DNA from: Aliarcobacter skirrowii CCUG 10374
GTDB lineage: Bacteria > Campylobacterota > Campylobacteria > Campylobacterales > Arcobacteraceae
Direction: 5' to 3'
Length of the DNA: 64,000 bases
Assembly (NCBI RefSeq): GCF_003544835.1
Contig: NZ_CP032099.1
Location: 620,001 to 684,000 of the forward strand
Positions 18,442 to 27,295 of this stretch are shown piece by piece (the first letter of the stretch is position 1; every line of letters begins with the position of its first letter). The notes beneath the pieces are model-generated. The model was not told the DNA's origin, made no database searches, and saw only the letters and a program-made list of their open reading frames with translations. The position numbers were made by a program, and so were the translations under genes.

Positions 18442-20388
18442 TTAAATATCTGAATACTCCTCTTTTATTTTAAGTATATCATCTAAATTTTCAAAGAATA
18501 TATCTACAAGTTTAGGGTCAAAGTGTTTTCCTCTTTGCTCTTTAATAAACTCTAAAACCTTTTCCATCTCCCAAGCTTTTTTGTAGCATCTATCACTTCC
18601 TATAGCATCAAATACATCTGCTAAAGCTGTTATTCGACCAAATATTGGTATATCTTCACCTTTTAAACTATTTGGATATCCCGTTCCATCATACTTTTCG
18701 TGATGAGTTAAAGCAATTTGTGAAGCTACTTTAAATAGAGGTCTATTTGAAATATGTAGCATATCATAACCTTTTTGTGCATGAGTTTTAATAATCTCAA
18801 ACTCTTCATTAGTTAGTTTTGCTGGTTTATTTAAAATAGCATCAGGAATTGCAATTTTACCAATATCATGCATAGGACTTGCAAGTTCTAGCATATCAAC
18901 TTCATCTTCACAAAGACCATAAGCAGTTGCTAAAACTTTTGAATATTTTGCAACTCTTTTAATATGTTCACCTGTCTCTTGAGATCTAAACTCAGCAATA
19001 GATCCCATAGTAAAAATAATCTCTTTTTGAAGCTCCTCTATCTCTTTATTTGCTGTAATATCTTCTCTAACAGCAAAATATCCTATATGATTTCCTAAAT
19101 CATCATATTCAGGCTCCAAATCAGCAATAACCCAATAATATGAGCCATCTTTTCTTAAGTTTTTTATCTCAATAGTTATCTTTTTTTCAGCTTTTAAACT
19201 ATCCCAAATCTTTTTAAATGTAGATTTTGACATATCTGGATGTCTAACAATACTGTGTGGTTGCCCCAAAAGTTCCTCTTTTGTATATCCACTAATTTTA
19301 CAAAAAGCACTACTTGCATGAGTGATTATTCCTTTTAAATCAGTTCTTGAGAAGATTACATTTTTATCATAAATATCAAGTAGTTTTTCAAGTCTGTTTT
19401 GTTGTTCTTGAATCATTTTTGTTTTGATTTTTACATCATTATCAAGCTCTTTTGCATACATAGTTTTTAGAAGATATAAAAATCCTATAAGATATAAAGC
19501 AGAAAAAATTATAACAATTGATAAATATTGATTTTTAAAGTTTATTAGTGGTGAATAATCCAAATTCTTTTTCTTAAAAAAGAGTAAAAATAGTCCCATA
19601 TCTTGACCATTTGTATCTTTTATCTCTATATTTGTAAGGATATATTTATCTATTAATAAATAGTTTTCAATATTTAAAAAACTATCAACACCTCTTTTTT
19701 CAACTAATTTTAAAAGTGATTTATTTGCATCAATATTTACAACATAATTATCACCTATAAAAGTGTTGCTAAAAGGTTCGATTATTTTTCTACTCTTTTC
19801 TCTACTTAATATAAAAATAGGTTCTACATTTTCAAAATTCAAGTTTCTTGATATTGAGTTAAATTTAGATATAAACTCTACAAAACCTAAAACTTCTCCA
19901 TTTGTATCATAAACTGGATTTATAGCTTTTAAAGTTAAATCAAATAGACCAGAACTTATATTTGTAGTTGGTTTTGGATTTTTTAAAAGCTCATTTAAAT
20001 CAGTTCGAACAGTTGATAAGTCATCTCCTGACATCTCTTTCCAAGATCTATAAAAACTTCTTCCATTTTTATCAACAATATGCAACCAAAGATTTTCATA
20101 ATCACTATTTTCGTGTAAAAAATTTAGAGTTTTTTCATAATTTAATAAACTTCTATCTTTTGTTTTTAAAGCTTGTATTAATTTTTCATCTTGACTTAAG
20201 ATAAATGCCATGTTCAAAGTGTTGTCTTGTTTCTTTTTTATCTCATCTGTAAAAAATTTTCGCATTTGAATACTTTTTTCTAAATATATATTGTTATATA
20301 TTTCAGTTTTATTTGGAGAGTAGTAAAAATAGTGTGAAAAGGAGATTAGGCTTAAAAAGCCAATAGCAAAATATAAAATTTTTTTCAT
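18442..20388 (-). CDS. membrane PAS / HD-GYP cyclic di-GMP phosphodiesterase
   Basis: Likely degrades cyclic di-GMP in response to a periplasmic signal. The 648 residues run: membrane helix (about 3-20), periplasmic sensor (about 25-285, Cache-like, with DYENLWLHIVDKNGRSFYRS), second helix (about 288-310), coiled linker, PAS domain (about 340-455; TRTDLKGIITHASSAF is nearly read as SRTDLKGIITHASSAF) and HD-GYP domain (about 465-640) with MHDIGKIAIPD and HHEKYDGTGYP. All HD-GYP metal-site residues I can recognise are present. It lies 20 bp downstream of the fliP stop region on the same strand as neighbours but has its own ribosome site. Confidence 0.92.
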   Translation of the reverse strand: MKKILYFAIGFLSLISFSHYFYYSPNKTEIYNNIYLEKSIQMRKFFTDEIKKKQDNTLNMAFILSQDEKLIQALKTKDRSLLNYEKTLNFLHENSDYENLWLHIVDKNGRSFYRSWKEMSGDDLSTVRTDLNELLKNPKPTTNISSGLFDLTLKAINPVYDTNGEVLGFVEFISKFNSISRNLNFENVEPIFILSREKSRKIIEPFSNTFIGDNYVVNIDANKSLLKLVEKRGVDSFLNIENYLLIDKYILTNIEIKDTNGQDMGLFLLFFKKKNLDYSPLINFKNQYLSIVIIFSALYLIGFLYLLKTMYAKELDNDVKIKTKMIQEQQNRLEKLLDIYDKNVIFSRTDLKGIITHASSAFCKISGYTKEELLGQPHSIVRHPDMSKSTFKKIWDSLKAEKKITIEIKNLRKDGSYYWVIADLEPEYDDLGNHIGYFAVREDITANKEIEELQKEIIFTMGSIAEFRSQETGEHIKRVAKYSKVLATAYGLCEDEVDMLELASPMHDIGKIAIPDAILNKPAKLTNEEFEIIKTHAQKGYDMLHISNRPLFKVASQIALTHHEKYDGTGYPNSLKGEDIPIFGRITALADVFDAIGSDRCYKKAWEMEKVLEFIKEQRGKHFDPKLVDIFFENLDDILKIKEEYSDI

Positions 20389-20408
20389 AAATATAAAACC
20401 TTAAATAG

Positions 20409-21137
20409 TTATTTAAAGGATTGTGCTAGGTTACCAATAATTAGTGGCCACCCATCAACAACAATAAAGAATATAATTTTTATAGGCAAAGATATCATTA
20501 CAGGAGGTAACATCATCATACCTAAACTCATTAAAATAGAAGCTACTATTATATCAATAATTAAAAACGGTAAAAAGATAAGAAATCCTATTTCAAAAGC
20601 TGTTCTAAGCTCACTTACTATAAATGCTGGCATTAATAGTGTTAATGGAACATCATCGATATTTTTTGGATTTGGCTCTTTTTTTATTCTGTAAAATAGA
20701 GCTAAATCTGATTCTCTTGTGTTTTTTATCATAAAATCTTTAAAAGGGGCTACACCTTTTTCAAAAGCTTCTTGATAAGATATTTTTTCATCCATATATG
20801 GAACAATACTCTCATCCCAAGCTTTTTTCCCATAAGGTTCCATTATAAATATTGTCATAATAAGAGCTAAAGATATTACAATTTGTGTGGGAGGTGTTTG
20901 TTGAAGTCCCATAGCTTGTCTTAAAAGTGATAAAACAATTACAATTCTTGTAAATGAAGTTACCATTAATAGCAAAGTAGGAGCAAGAACTAAAAGAGCT
21001 AAAATAATAGCTATATTTATTGTTTTTACAAATTGTACTGGCTCTTCAAGAGCTGCAACAGATAGATTTATCATAGGAACAGGATCAGCAGCGAAGCTAA
21101 AAGTAGTTAAAAAAAGTACTCCTAAAAAAAGTCTCAA
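20409..21137 (-). CDS. fliP: flagellar type III export protein FliP
   Basis: Core component of the flagellar export gate in the inner membrane. The 242 residues begin with a cleavable signal peptide (MRLFLGVLFLTTFSFAADP), then membrane helices with the family blocks SFTRIVIVLSLLRQAMGLQQ and FLIFLPFLIIDIIVASILMS. Length is normal. No other flagellar gene is nearby; an isolated fliP is common in Campylobacterota. Confidence 0.96.
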   Translation of the reverse strand: MRLFLGVLFLTTFSFAADPVPMINLSVAALEEPVQFVKTINIAIILALLVLAPTLLLMVTSFTRIVIVLSLLRQAMGLQQTPPTQIVISLALIMTIFIMEPYGKKAWDESIVPYMDEKISYQEAFEKGVAPFKDFMIKNTRESDLALFYRIKKEPNPKNIDDVPLTLLMPAFIVSELRTAFEIGFLIFLPFLIIDIIVASILMSLGMMMLPPVMISLPIKIIFFIVVDGWPLIIGNLAQSFK

Positions 21138-21191
21138 TAAAAATTCCTAATAAATAAAATAGTTATGATTGTATCTAAGTTTAAATTAAAA

Positions 21192-22970
21192 CTACTCAAG
21201 TTCAGTTATGTAACCTAAATCATAAAGCTTATTGTAAATATTACTTAAAATCCCACCAGTTGCTCTACCACCACTCTCTCCGTGCTCAACTATAATTGTA
21301 ACAACATATTTAGGATTTTTATATGGACCAAATGCTGTAACCCATGCATGAGATCTTTGATAATATTCAAGTTCACTCTCTTTCATTCTTACTTTTTCAT
21401 CTTGAGGAATAGTATAAACTTGAGCAGTTCCTGTTTTTGCAGCTATTTTAACTTTTGAAGATATATGTCTATTGGCTGTTCCTTTTGGTGAGTGTACAAC
21501 ATCAAACATAGACTCTCTCATTAAATTTAAGTGCTCTTTTTTAAAATCAAGCTCTTTTGGCTCTTCATAAGCATCTTTTGTAAGATGTGGTTTTGGAAGT
21601 TTACCATTTGCAAAGTATGCTGTAAATCTTGCAATTTGAAGTGGAGTTGTAAGCATATTTCCTTGACCAATAGATGTAATTACAGTCTCTCCAATGTACC
21701 AAGGTTCATTAAACCTTCTAGCTTTCCACTCTTTATTTGGATTTATTCCAATAAATTCATTATCCAAATCAATTCCTGTTTTTTGACCAAATCCAAATTT
21801 ATCTAAAGTTTCAGAAATTTTGTCAATTCCAATTTTTAGACTTCCTTTGTAGTAAAAATCATCACAACTTTGAATAATAGAGTCTTTAAAATCAACATTT
21901 CCATGACCTGTTAGTTTCCAACATCTAAAATTTCTATTTCCAATCTCTAAGCTTCCTGTACAATTTACACTGTAATTTTCAGGAATTCCATGCTCTAAAA
22001 ATGATAAAGCAACACCCATTTTAATTACAGAACCAGGTGGATAAAGACCATTTGTAATCTTATTTGTAAAAGGGTGATTAAAGTCATTTCTTAAAACATC
22101 CCACTCTGCTTGAGATATACCTTTTACAAAGATGTTGCTGTTATATTCAGGAAAAGATGAAGCTGCTAAAATCTCTCCATTTTCTGAATTCATAATTACA
22201 ACAGCACCACTTTTACCTTCAAACTCTTTTTGTAGAAATTTTTGAAGTTCAATATCAATTGTTAATTGAACATTATTATCTATAGATGGATCTCTTTGAG
22301 ATATAATTTCAAGCTCTTTGTTATAGGCATTTACTTTAACCTCTTTGTATCCAATTTGACCTTGAAGTTTTTCATTATAATATTTTTCAATTCCACTTTT
22401 ACCAATCATTGTTCCAAGTCTTGCTACTTCATTATCTTGTGCTTCTTCTTTTGTAGCTTTTCCAACATATCCAATAATATGTGTGGCTAATTCATTAAAA
22501 GGGTAGTGTCTTTTTGAAGAGAGTTCAACTTTAATATTTTGATTACTCTCAAGATATGTAAATTTTGCCAACATATCATCATAATCAACAAAATCTATAA
22601 TTTTTATGAAATCATGATTATATGGTGAGTCGTTTCTTATGTATGTTTTATAAAGCTCTTCTTTGTTGTAGTTTGGTAGATGTTTTATAATATTTTCTAA
22701 TGTTTCATCAAGTTCAGCTTTGTATCTATTAGCACTCATATGAGGTTTTATATTTATTGAAAATCCTATTAGATTTAGAGCTATTAAAGTATTGTTTCTA
22801 TCTTCAATAATTCCACGAACTGGTAATTGATAACTCTTTTTAATATAGTTGTTTTTTGATAACTCTTCATAATAAGTATTTGACTTAATAGATAAAAAAT
22901 ATACTCTAGCTAGAATCATTAATGAAAGTGTTGTGATAATAATAAATACAATATTTAGCCTAATTTTCAT
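21192..22970 (-). CDS. mrdA: penicillin-binding protein 2 (elongation transpeptidase)
   Basis: Cross-links peptidoglycan during rod elongation, partner of RodA. The 592 residues have an N-terminal anchor (about 5-24), a dimerisation domain with RGIIEDRNN, and a transpeptidase domain: nucleophile in PPGSVIKMG (SxxK), SCD as the SxN-equivalent, and AAKTGTAQ (KTG). Overlaps by 4 bases the preceding small membrane-protein gene. rodA is 6.5 kb away on the other strand. Confidence 0.95.
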   Translation of the reverse strand: MKIRLNIVFIIITTLSLMILARVYFLSIKSNTYYEELSKNNYIKKSYQLPVRGIIEDRNNTLIALNLIGFSINIKPHMSANRYKAELDETLENIIKHLPNYNKEELYKTYIRNDSPYNHDFIKIIDFVDYDDMLAKFTYLESNQNIKVELSSKRHYPFNELATHIIGYVGKATKEEAQDNEVARLGTMIGKSGIEKYYNEKLQGQIGYKEVKVNAYNKELEIISQRDPSIDNNVQLTIDIELQKFLQKEFEGKSGAVVIMNSENGEILAASSFPEYNSNIFVKGISQAEWDVLRNDFNHPFTNKITNGLYPPGSVIKMGVALSFLEHGIPENYSVNCTGSLEIGNRNFRCWKLTGHGNVDFKDSIIQSCDDFYYKGSLKIGIDKISETLDKFGFGQKTGIDLDNEFIGINPNKEWKARRFNEPWYIGETVITSIGQGNMLTTPLQIARFTAYFANGKLPKPHLTKDAYEEPKELDFKKEHLNLMRESMFDVVHSPKGTANRHISSKVKIAAKTGTAQVYTIPQDEKVRMKESELEYYQRSHAWVTAFGPYKNPKYVVTIIVEHGESGGRATGGILSNIYNKLYDLGYITELE

Positions 22971-23395
22971 AAAAATATTCCAAATAGTATAATGTCAAGA
23001 ATTAGTGCAAAAAGAAGCACGAAAAAAATATATATTGAAATATCATAAAAAATTGTAAAAACAATTAGCATTCCAAGGTAAAAAAACATAATATAAATAT
23101 AGTTATTTGCTTTTTCTTGCTCATATTTTGGAATTACAAACAAATATATAAAATATGCAATTAGTGATAGTGAAAAAGGCTTTAATCCCATATTTAACTC
23201 AATTAAAAGAAGAGCAAATACCACAAAAGAAAAAGAGTAGTAGTGCTTTTGTTTTAAAGTTCTATAAAATGCTATTGAAATAATTCCAGCAAAAGGAATA
23301 GTAATAAAAAAAGATGATGCTATAACAGATATAAATACTAAAATATAGATAAAAATTATTAAAAAAATTGGGTTATCTAAACTATTTATTGACAT
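22967..23395 (-). CDS. small membrane protein, possible MreD-like
   Basis: A 142-residue, almost wholly hydrophobic protein with four or five predicted membrane helices (about 10-33, 55-75, 76-90, 95-118, 120-142). I recognise no diagnostic motif. Its size, topology and 4-base overlap with mrdA fit an MreD-like member of the elongation complex, which normally diverges strongly in sequence. The link rests on context. Confidence 0.5.
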   Translation of the reverse strand: MSINSLDNPIFLIIFIYILVFISVIASSFFITIPFAGIISIAFYRTLKQKHYYSFSFVVFALLLIELNMGLKPFSLSLIAYFIYLFVIPKYEQEKANNYIYIMFFYLGMLIVFTIFYDISIYIFFVLLFALILDIILFGIFL

Positions 23396-23401
23396 AATAT
23401 C

Positions 23402-24640
23402 CTAACTTTTAAATAGCTCTTTTGGGTCTATATAAGCACTATCTTTTGTAACTTGAAAGGTAAGATTACTACTAACTCTTCCAACAACACTACCTTTTTG
23501 TATCCACTTACCAACAACAATATTAGGAGCTATATCATCCAAATGAGAATATACAGTATGAAGTCCATTTGAGTGTTGAACAATTACAACATTATCAAGC
23601 ATTCCAGCATTTTTTTTTGCAAAAACAACTTTTCCATTTAAAACAGAGACAACTTTTGCATTTTTCTCTTTAGAGTTTAAAACAATAGATTCATTAAATA
23701 GTTTTATTTTATAAACAGGGTCATAATATGTTCCAAAAGGTTTTTCAATACTAAAAGATTTTAATGGTGCTATGGTTTTAGCCCCTTTATATTTTACAAT
23801 TTTAACACCATTTGTAGATGAGCCTATTTTTCTAACATCCAAGTCCAAACTTTTTGCAAACTCTTGATTTCTTTGATTCTCTGTTTTTGCTAATTGTTCA
23901 GCTTTTTGTGCCTCCTCTTTTCTTTTTATCTCCTCTTGTTTTAAAATTTTTAAATCTGCTAATATTGAGTTAAGGCTCTCTTGTTGTGATATAACTTTTT
24001 TTAACTCAGCTTGATAAAGTTTATGCTCTTTTTCTAAATTTGCTAAAGATTTTGTATGGCTCTTTTTTAACTCTAAAAACTCCTCTTTTTTCTTCTCTCT
24101 TGCATTTATATAGCTACTAAGTTTTATAATAGCCTCTTCATTCTCTTTTGTATTTTTAGATAGTTGATTATAATTTTGATTAATTTGATTTATTCTATCT
24201 TTTGAGTGTTCAGATAGAAGTGAAAAAACTTCACTATCAATTAACTCTTCAATTGACTCTTTTGAAGCTAGTTTTATAGCCATTGATACTGAAAACTCTT
24301 CAATTATAATATCTACAATCTCCTCTTCACTCTTTCTTTTTTCAATAATTAAATTTTTTGTATCACTTTGAAGTTGATTTAGTTTTTTTTCAGAACTTTC
24401 AAGCAAATTTTGATGTTTTAAGATATCTAGATTAATACTCTCTATGTTTTTTTCTAAATTTAAAATATTTCTATTTTGTTCTTCAATACTTTTTGCAATC
24501 TCTTTTGTTTTATCATTTGCATCTTTTCGTTTTTGTTGAGCTTGAGATAAAACCTTTTCATTTTGTTCAATTTTTTGATCAATATTTGCTTCTAAATTTG
24601 ATAAAAAAATAGCAAAAATAAGAAAAATATTTTTAATCAT
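23402..24640 (-). CDS. EnvC-like murein hydrolase activator (degenerate LytM/M23)
   Basis: Probable periplasmic activator of cell-wall amidases, controlled by FtsEX. I start at ATG 24640 because the protein then opens with a signal peptide (MIKNIFLIFAIFLSNLEA); a longer frame would put ten unrelated residues before it. That gives 412 residues: long coiled coil (about 20-265) and a C-terminal LytM fold. HSNGLHTVYSHLD is present, but the upstream metal-binding HxxxD motif is replaced by YKIKLFNESIVL, so the domain is probably catalytically dead, as in E. coli EnvC. It overlaps ftsX by 8 bp. Confidence 0.88.
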   Translation of the reverse strand: MIKNIFLIFAIFLSNLEANIDQKIEQNEKVLSQAQQKRKDANDKTKEIAKSIEEQNRNILNLEKNIESINLDILKHQNLLESSEKKLNQLQSDTKNLIIEKRKSEEEIVDIIIEEFSVSMAIKLASKESIEELIDSEVFSLLSEHSKDRINQINQNYNQLSKNTKENEEAIIKLSSYINAREKKKEEFLELKKSHTKSLANLEKEHKLYQAELKKVISQQESLNSILADLKILKQEEIKRKEEAQKAEQLAKTENQRNQEFAKSLDLDVRKIGSSTNGVKIVKYKGAKTIAPLKSFSIEKPFGTYYDPVYKIKLFNESIVLNSKEKNAKVVSVLNGKVVFAKKNAGMLDNVVIVQHSNGLHTVYSHLDDIAPNIVVGKWIQKGSVVGRVSSNLTFQVTKDSAYIDPKELFKS

Positions 24641-25469
24641 TGTCAATCTTATATTTAAATAGTGTTCCAAAGATTGTGAATAAAGATATTACAAAAGCAA
24701 GAGCAAATATTTTTAAAATCTCCTCCTCAAGATGAATTTGAATATTTACAATATCTTGCAACTCAAATGGAAAAATTGACTCTATATTATTTGAAACATA
24801 GATTAAAAATATTGAAGAAACTATAAAAGCTAAAAATGAACTAAAAAAAGCATACTTTATAACACTTGAAGCACTATAAATAATTGATGCTCCATGTAGT
24901 CTTAAAATAGATATTTTAACTCTATGTTCATGAAACCATAGTTTTATCTGTTTTGCTAAAATAATAACTGCAAAAATTGTAATAATTACAAATAGAGTAA
25001 AAGAGATAGTATTTAAAATAAGCAATAAAATATATACTTGACTATGATTTTTATAAAAAACTTCTACAGTTTTTATGCTCTCTTTACTTTGTAAAGTTTT
25101 TCTTATCTTTTCAAGTTCAGTGCTTGTTGGAAAATCCTCTAAATATAGTTGATAAAAATATGGAAGTTTAGTTCTTAAAAGTGTAATAGAACTTGAAGAT
25201 AGATTTGACTTTATATTTTCTATAATTTTTTCATTTGAGATTAGTTTTAACTCACTTACATTTATTCCAGCAAGATTTCCTAAATCCTCTTTTTGTAAAG
25301 ATTTTTTTGAAACTACTATGATTGAATAATCCTTTGATATTTTACTTTTGTAGTTGTTTACAATATTATCAATTAGTAAAAATATACAAAATGCAATAAG
25401 CATAGATAAAAGAGGTATGAAAAATCCAAAAATTGAGTTAAGAGACCTCACAAATAACCCCTTCAACAA
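24633..25469 (-). CDS. ftsX: cell division protein FtsX
   Basis: Membrane subunit of the FtsEX complex, which transmits ATP hydrolysis to periplasmic hydrolase activators. The 278 residues have a first helix (about 11-32), a periplasmic loop (about 40-155) and three further helices (about 160-185, 210-235, 255-272). FtsX sequences are poorly conserved; the call rests on topology and on lying between ftsE (32-bp overlap) and an EnvC-like gene (8-bp overlap). Confidence 0.88.
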   Translation of the reverse strand: MLKGLFVRSLNSIFGFFIPLLSMLIAFCIFLLIDNIVNNYKSKISKDYSIIVVSKKSLQKEDLGNLAGINVSELKLISNEKIIENIKSNLSSSSITLLRTKLPYFYQLYLEDFPTSTELEKIRKTLQSKESIKTVEVFYKNHSQVYILLLILNTISFTLFVIITIFAVIILAKQIKLWFHEHRVKISILRLHGASIIYSASSVIKYAFFSSFLAFIVSSIFLIYVSNNIESIFPFELQDIVNIQIHLEEEILKIFALAFVISLFTIFGTLFKYKIDND

Positions 25470-26100
25470 TTGAAAGTTGTCTAAATTTTATTCCTAAATG
25501 CCTAGGAACTCTATGTGTTACAACTACAATTGTAATACCAAGTCTCTCATTTGCACTTTTTAACAAATTCCAAACAACATCAGCCGAACTATCATCTAAA
25601 TTTCCAGTTGGTTCATCTGCAATTATAATTTTAGGATTATGTGCTAAAGCTCTTGCAACAGCTATTCTTTGTTGCTCTCCACCACTTAATTGATTTGGGT
25701 AATAACCTTTTTTATGAAATAGTTTTACATGTCTTAACAAATCATCAGCTTGTTTTCTTGAAGTCTCTTCAACATAGTTATTTACTCTAAGAGGAACCAT
25801 AATATTTTCTTCAATAGTAAACTCATTTATAAGTTTATAATCTTGAAAAATAATTCCAATATCTTTTCTTAAAACTCTTAATTTATTTCCTTTTATCCCA
25901 ACAACACTCTGTTTTGCAATATTTAACTCACCATGTCTTATTGGTAGCTCTCCATAAAATGATTTTAGCAAAGTTGATTTTCCACTTCCAGAGTTTCCAC
26001 CAATAAATACAAACTCTCCCTCTTTAATAGAAAAATTTCCCTGTTTTATAATATACTTATTATTATCATAAGTAAGATATAAATTTCTAGCTTGAATCAT
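25438..26100 (-). CDS. ftsE: cell division ATP-binding protein FtsE
   Basis: ABC ATPase partner of FtsX. The 220 residues show Walker A GGNSGSGKST (34-43), Q-loop IIFQDYKLI, signature LSGGEQQR, Walker B KIIIADEPTGNLD and switch His in VVVTHR. The pattern Ala-Asp-Glu-Pro-Thr-Gly-Asn-Leu is typical of FtsE/LolD-type ATPases; the neighbour decides for FtsE. Overlaps trmB by 4 bases. Confidence 0.95.
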   Translation of the reverse strand: MIQARNLYLTYDNNKYIIKQGNFSIKEGEFVFIGGNSGSGKSTLLKSFYGELPIRHGELNIAKQSVVGIKGNKLRVLRKDIGIIFQDYKLINEFTIEENIMVPLRVNNYVEETSRKQADDLLRHVKLFHKKGYYPNQLSGGEQQRIAVARALAHNPKIIIADEPTGNLDDSSADVVWNLLKSANERLGITIVVVTHRVPRHLGIKFRQLSIVEGVICEVS

Positions 26101-27287
26101 TTTTGTAAAACTTCTTTTAACTTTTTATGTGAAATTATATTTGAGCTTGTTGGAAGAGGTTCACCTTGATAGTAAGATACTTTTCCATTTAAAACCAAAA
26201 TATACTTTGTAATTGGGCGGTCAAAATTACCCATAGTAACTTTTATTAATCCAGAGTTTTCTTTATCTAAAATTTTATAAAGCTCTTCAATATGTACAAA
26301 ATAGTTGCCCATAATCAAAGCTTTTAGAGAACTTTGTTCAAAAAATCTATTTAAATCTAAATCAAAATCAAAAGAGAAATCAAAATTTAAATCTCTTTTT
26401 TTATCTTCTGATTTTGAAACTAAAACTACATCATAGATGTTTTTACCTTGTCTTCTCCATCTATCTTCATATTTACTAACAACTTTTAACTCTTTGTTTA
26501 CATCAATTAAAATTGAAGCTTGATTTAAATTTGTAAGTAAATCTACACAAAAATCAAAATAGTTTCTGCTATCAGTTCTAAGTTCAAGTGTTCCATCTAT
26601 TTTTAAGACTCTTAAAGCCTCATTTACAAACTCTTTTGAAAAAATTCTTCTATGTGGTTTTTTATCCCAAGGAACAGGAAAGTGTACAAAAATTTTCTCA
26701 ACTTGGTTTGACTCTATAAACTCCATAAAAAGTCTTGCATCATAATTTACAACTAAAACATTTGTAATATTTTGAAGCTCTAACTGTTTTAATAACTGCT
26801 CAATTGATGGATAGTGAATTTCAAGACCAATAAACTGAACATTGGGATTATTTTTTGCTTGATATAAAAGGTGTCTTCCACTTCCAAAACCAATCTCTAT
26901 TTGAATCTTTTTATCTGTTTTAAAATCATCTACAAAATACTCAATATCTTTTAAATATTTATGAGGAATCTCTTTTTTCTCTTTTAAATTTGATGTATTT
27001 GTAAATAATATATCAGTTCCATTCTCTTTTGCATAAGAGTTTATAGCATCTTTTATTATAGCAACAGGAGATATTCTTGTTGTTTTATCTGATTTAATTA
27101 AAAAATTATCATCTTTCTCTTTAATAGCTAGCATAAAATCTCTATTTTGATATTTTACAGCAACTTTATACTCAGTTTTTCTGTCGCTCTCTTTACTAAA
27201 ACTTTGAGCAACAAATAAAAACTCCATATTATTTGATTTAAATGGAGTCTTTACTATTGGGTTAGATTTAAAAACAATATGTGGCAT
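26097..27287 (-). CDS. trmB: tRNA (guanine-N7-)-methyltransferase, long form
   Basis: Makes m7G46 in tRNA using SAM. At 396 residues it is much longer than the usual 210-240: the catalytic core sits in the middle (about 125-300) with IQIEIGFGSGRHLLYQAKNN as SAM motif I and VHFPVPWDKKPHRR as the substrate motif. The N-terminal extension (about 1-120) and C-terminal part (about 300-396) are of the kind seen in Campylobacterota TrmB. It is translationally linked to ftsE (ATGA-type overlap). Confidence 0.93.
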   Translation of the reverse strand: MPHIVFKSNPIVKTPFKSNNMEFLFVAQSFSKESDRKTEYKVAVKYQNRDFMLAIKEKDDNFLIKSDKTTRISPVAIIKDAINSYAKENGTDILFTNTSNLKEKKEIPHKYLKDIEYFVDDFKTDKKIQIEIGFGSGRHLLYQAKNNPNVQFIGLEIHYPSIEQLLKQLELQNITNVLVVNYDARLFMEFIESNQVEKIFVHFPVPWDKKPHRRIFSKEFVNEALRVLKIDGTLELRTDSRNYFDFCVDLLTNLNQASILIDVNKELKVVSKYEDRWRRQGKNIYDVVLVSKSEDKKRDLNFDFSFDFDLDLNRFFEQSSLKALIMGNYFVHIEELYKILDKENSGLIKVTMGNFDRPITKYILVLNGKVSYYQGEPLPTSSNIISHKKLKEVLQK

Positions 27288-27295
27288 TATACTCT

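Noticed and set aside
24641-24670. Earlier start for the EnvC-like protein
   Set aside because: It would place MEHYLNIRLT before the signal peptide and lengthen the overlap with ftsX.
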